From contig JBLHRR010000199.1 of assembly GCA_047626155.1 (NCBI GenBank), positions 1 through 7,665 on the forward strand: DNA of 7,665 bases, written 5' to 3'. A program made the position numbers and the translations under genes. The notes under the pieces were generated by a model, which was not told where the DNA came from, ran no database searches, and worked only from the letters and a program-made list of their open reading frames with translations. Below are positions 6,514-7,665 of this stretch, in pieces (within the stretch, counting starts at the first letter, position 1; the number at the start of each line of letters is the position of its first letter). Source of the stretch: CALGLS01 sp047626155 (GTDB taxonomy: Bacteria > Bacteroidota > Bacteroidia > Chitinophagales > Saprospiraceae).

Positions 6514-6676
6514 AAGTGCATTGTAAACTAAGTTCTACCCGTTTTGAATACTTCTTTTGGAATTACTCTTCGTTAGAAACTCCTTAAATAGCTAAGGCTA
6601 TTCGCGTCGTCTCTGCCTCGATTAATTCCAAAATAACCTATTCTAATTCGGACGAAACTTAATTTCCAGTGCACTT
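6514..6676. mobile_element. 163 bp MITE-like element with long terminal inverted repeats
   Basis: The ends are AAGTGCA (6514-6520) and TGCACTT (6670-6676). The arms stay alignable as inverted repeats for about 55 nt at roughly three-quarters identity or better, finishing with a perfect 11 bp pair, TTTTGGAATTA (6555-6565) with TAATTCCAAAA (6623-6633). The centre holds a tight hairpin, AATAGC-TAAG-GCTATT (6587-6602). No open frame and no clear target-site duplication are visible, so a non-autonomous transposon derivative is inferred rather than proven. It ends 12 bp from the stop codon of the barrel gene and begins 7 bp after the preceding quasi-palindrome. Confidence 0.6.
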
Positions 6677-6688
6677 AATCCTTTTAAG

Positions 6689-7665
6689 CTACAACTTCTT
6701 AAGTTTAAAAGGTGCTGGCGCTTTATTCTTCTTCAAGCTAAAAGAGTGACTCAGATTAACACTTAGCTTGTAGGAAGTGGTTAATTGAATGCCACTTAAA
6801 TTTCGATAGACAGGTAATTCTGCAAACAGACCAATGCTCCAATTTGGCTTGGGAAGTATTTTCAAACCTGGAATAAAGTAAATCCAGTGACCTCCGGTAT
6901 TGGGAGTCTCAAAATCATTAATCTCGTCAGGATCCGTATTCCGGTAGTTGCCAATAAGTTGTGGACTGATCATAAAAGTCTTTAAGAAAAAGTCTCGGCT
7001 AAGTCCAAGGAATAATTGCAACTCATTTCCAAATCTATATTGTTGATTATTAAATCGGGTGCTTTTTCCATTGAAGCGGTAAGAACTTCTGGCGCTGAGG
7101 TTTATTTTTGAACGAAACAAATCTCTATAGCCAAATTGTATAATGTTAAACCAATCCCATGCGCCTGTACCAGGTTGCAAATCAGGATTTAAATTCAATT
7201 GGCTGTCTTCATTTTTTCTGTCTGTAGCGCCAGTTGGAGTTTTAATTCCTAAAGCATAATCCATGCTATATCTTTTTTTCTTTAGGAAAGAGTATTGAGC
7301 AAAGAAGGTCAAATCGCCCAATCCTTTACCTGAAGTTCGACTGGAGGTAATGGAGTTTACCTTTTCAACCTGTTCCACATAGGAAAATAGTCCTCCAAAA
7401 GCGATCCTTTGATTTAATGCGTAGGTAAGTCGGAGGATACCAGTATTGGTAATACGGGCTCTAGTATCGTCATTAACTATTTTGCTCTTGAAAATAACAT
7501 CTCCAAGGCGGTTGTAATCATAAGTCAAACGAACAGAAAGCTGATGAGGACTGGATTGGCCAAGGTCCAGATTTCCGGATATCGGGGCTCCACCAGAGCA
7601 GCAACCTTGTGCAATAATAATGGAGGGACTGCAAAAGGCCAGCACAAAAAAGACAGTATGTATAA
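6689..7665 (-). CDS. Outer-membrane beta-barrel protein, transporter-like (5' end beyond the window)
   Basis: The frame is open from the TAG at 6689-6691 to the window edge, so the gene is 5'-truncated here. A GTG at 7643-7645 is possible, but the codons before it continue a signal peptide (IHTVFFVLAFCSPSIIIAQ), so the true start lies outside. Cleavage after IIAQ would leave a mature N-terminus GCCSGGAPISG with adjacent cysteines. About 300 residues follow of alternating polar and hydrophobic strands with aromatic girdles, as in a barrel. GLGDLTFFAQYSF, ALGIKTPTGATD and GTGAWDW resemble the MetA-pathway phenol-degradation/transporter barrel family (Pfam PF13557 type). That assignment is from motif memory and is moderate. 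It sits in the outer membrane; its substrate is unknown. The lysine-rich C-terminus (LKKNKAPAPFKLKKL) lacks a T9SS sorting domain. Confidence 0.85.
   Translation of the reverse strand, partial: IHTVFFVLAFCSPSIIIAQGCCSGGAPISGNLDLGQSSPHQLSVRLTYDYNRLGDVIFKSKIVNDDTRARITNTGILRLTYALNQRIAFGGLFSYVEQVEKVNSITSSRTSGKGLGDLTFFAQYSFLKKKRYSMDYALGIKTPTGATDRKNEDSQLNLNPDLQPGTGAWDWFNIIQFGYRDLFRSKINLSARSSYRFNGKSTRFNNQQYRFGNELQLFLGLSRDFFLKTFMISPQLIGNYRNTDPDEINDFETPNTGGHWIYFIPGLKILPKPNWSIGLFAELPVYRNLSGIQLTTSYKLSVNLSHSFSLKKNKAPAPFKLKKL

Noticed and set aside
6514..6676. Decayed coding tail of the barrel gene
   Set aside because: The minus-strand frames past the TAG hold repeated stops and no barrel-like strands. 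The inverted-repeat structure explains the sequence better.
7643..7645. GTG as start of the barrel protein
   Set aside because: The codons upstream remain open and encode the front half of the hydrophobic signal peptide (IHTVFFV), so this GTG is an internal valine and the gene continues past the window.

Overview
The window looks like chromosomal DNA of a marine-type Bacteroidota, probably from the Saprospiria/Chitinophagia side of the phylum. Four things point there. A large secreted protein ends in the type IX secretion (T9SS) gliding-motility C-terminal domain. Candidate promoters match the Bacteroidota -7 element TAnnTTTG. Clear Shine-Dalgarno sequences are absent. The DNA is AT-rich, with long palindromic intergenic stretches. 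The genus cannot be named from this sequence alone.

Layout. Positions 1-622 are non-coding. They hold two 81-82 bp tandem repeats and two diverged relatives, each a hairpin followed by a conserved tail. Read on the minus strand, each hairpin resembles an intrinsic terminator, and the last one serves the next gene. Positions 623-3685 (minus) encode a 1020-residue T9SS-exported, multi-repeat surface or secreted protein. Positions 3686-4413 are a 728 bp divergent intergenic region with a candidate promoter for each flanking gene and a compact hairpin block containing a perfect 21 bp palindrome. Positions 4414-6036 (plus) encode malate synthase A (aceB), the acetyl-CoA-condensing step of the glyoxylate shunt. 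No isocitrate lyase gene is present in the window. A 54-residue membrane protein follows at 6107-6271 with its own -7 element, and a strong bidirectional terminator lies at 6295-6328. The 360 bp from 6329 to 6688 contain no gene but are almost wholly palindromic: a quasi-palindrome of about 40 base pairs at 6397-6506, then a 163 bp element with long terminal inverted repeats at 6514-6676 that resembles a MITE. From 6689 to the window edge (minus) runs a 5'-truncated outer-membrane beta-barrel protein.

The genes do not form one pathway. Malate synthase is central carbon metabolism, allowing growth on acetate or fatty acids. The T9SS protein and the barrel protein belong to the cell envelope. 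The small membrane protein has no known role. I see no phage, CRISPR, toxin-antitoxin or defence system. The least ordinary parts are the intergenic ones: the hairpin-plus-tail units beside the T9SS gene, the hairpin block upstream of aceB, and the two back-to-back palindromic elements at 6397-6676.
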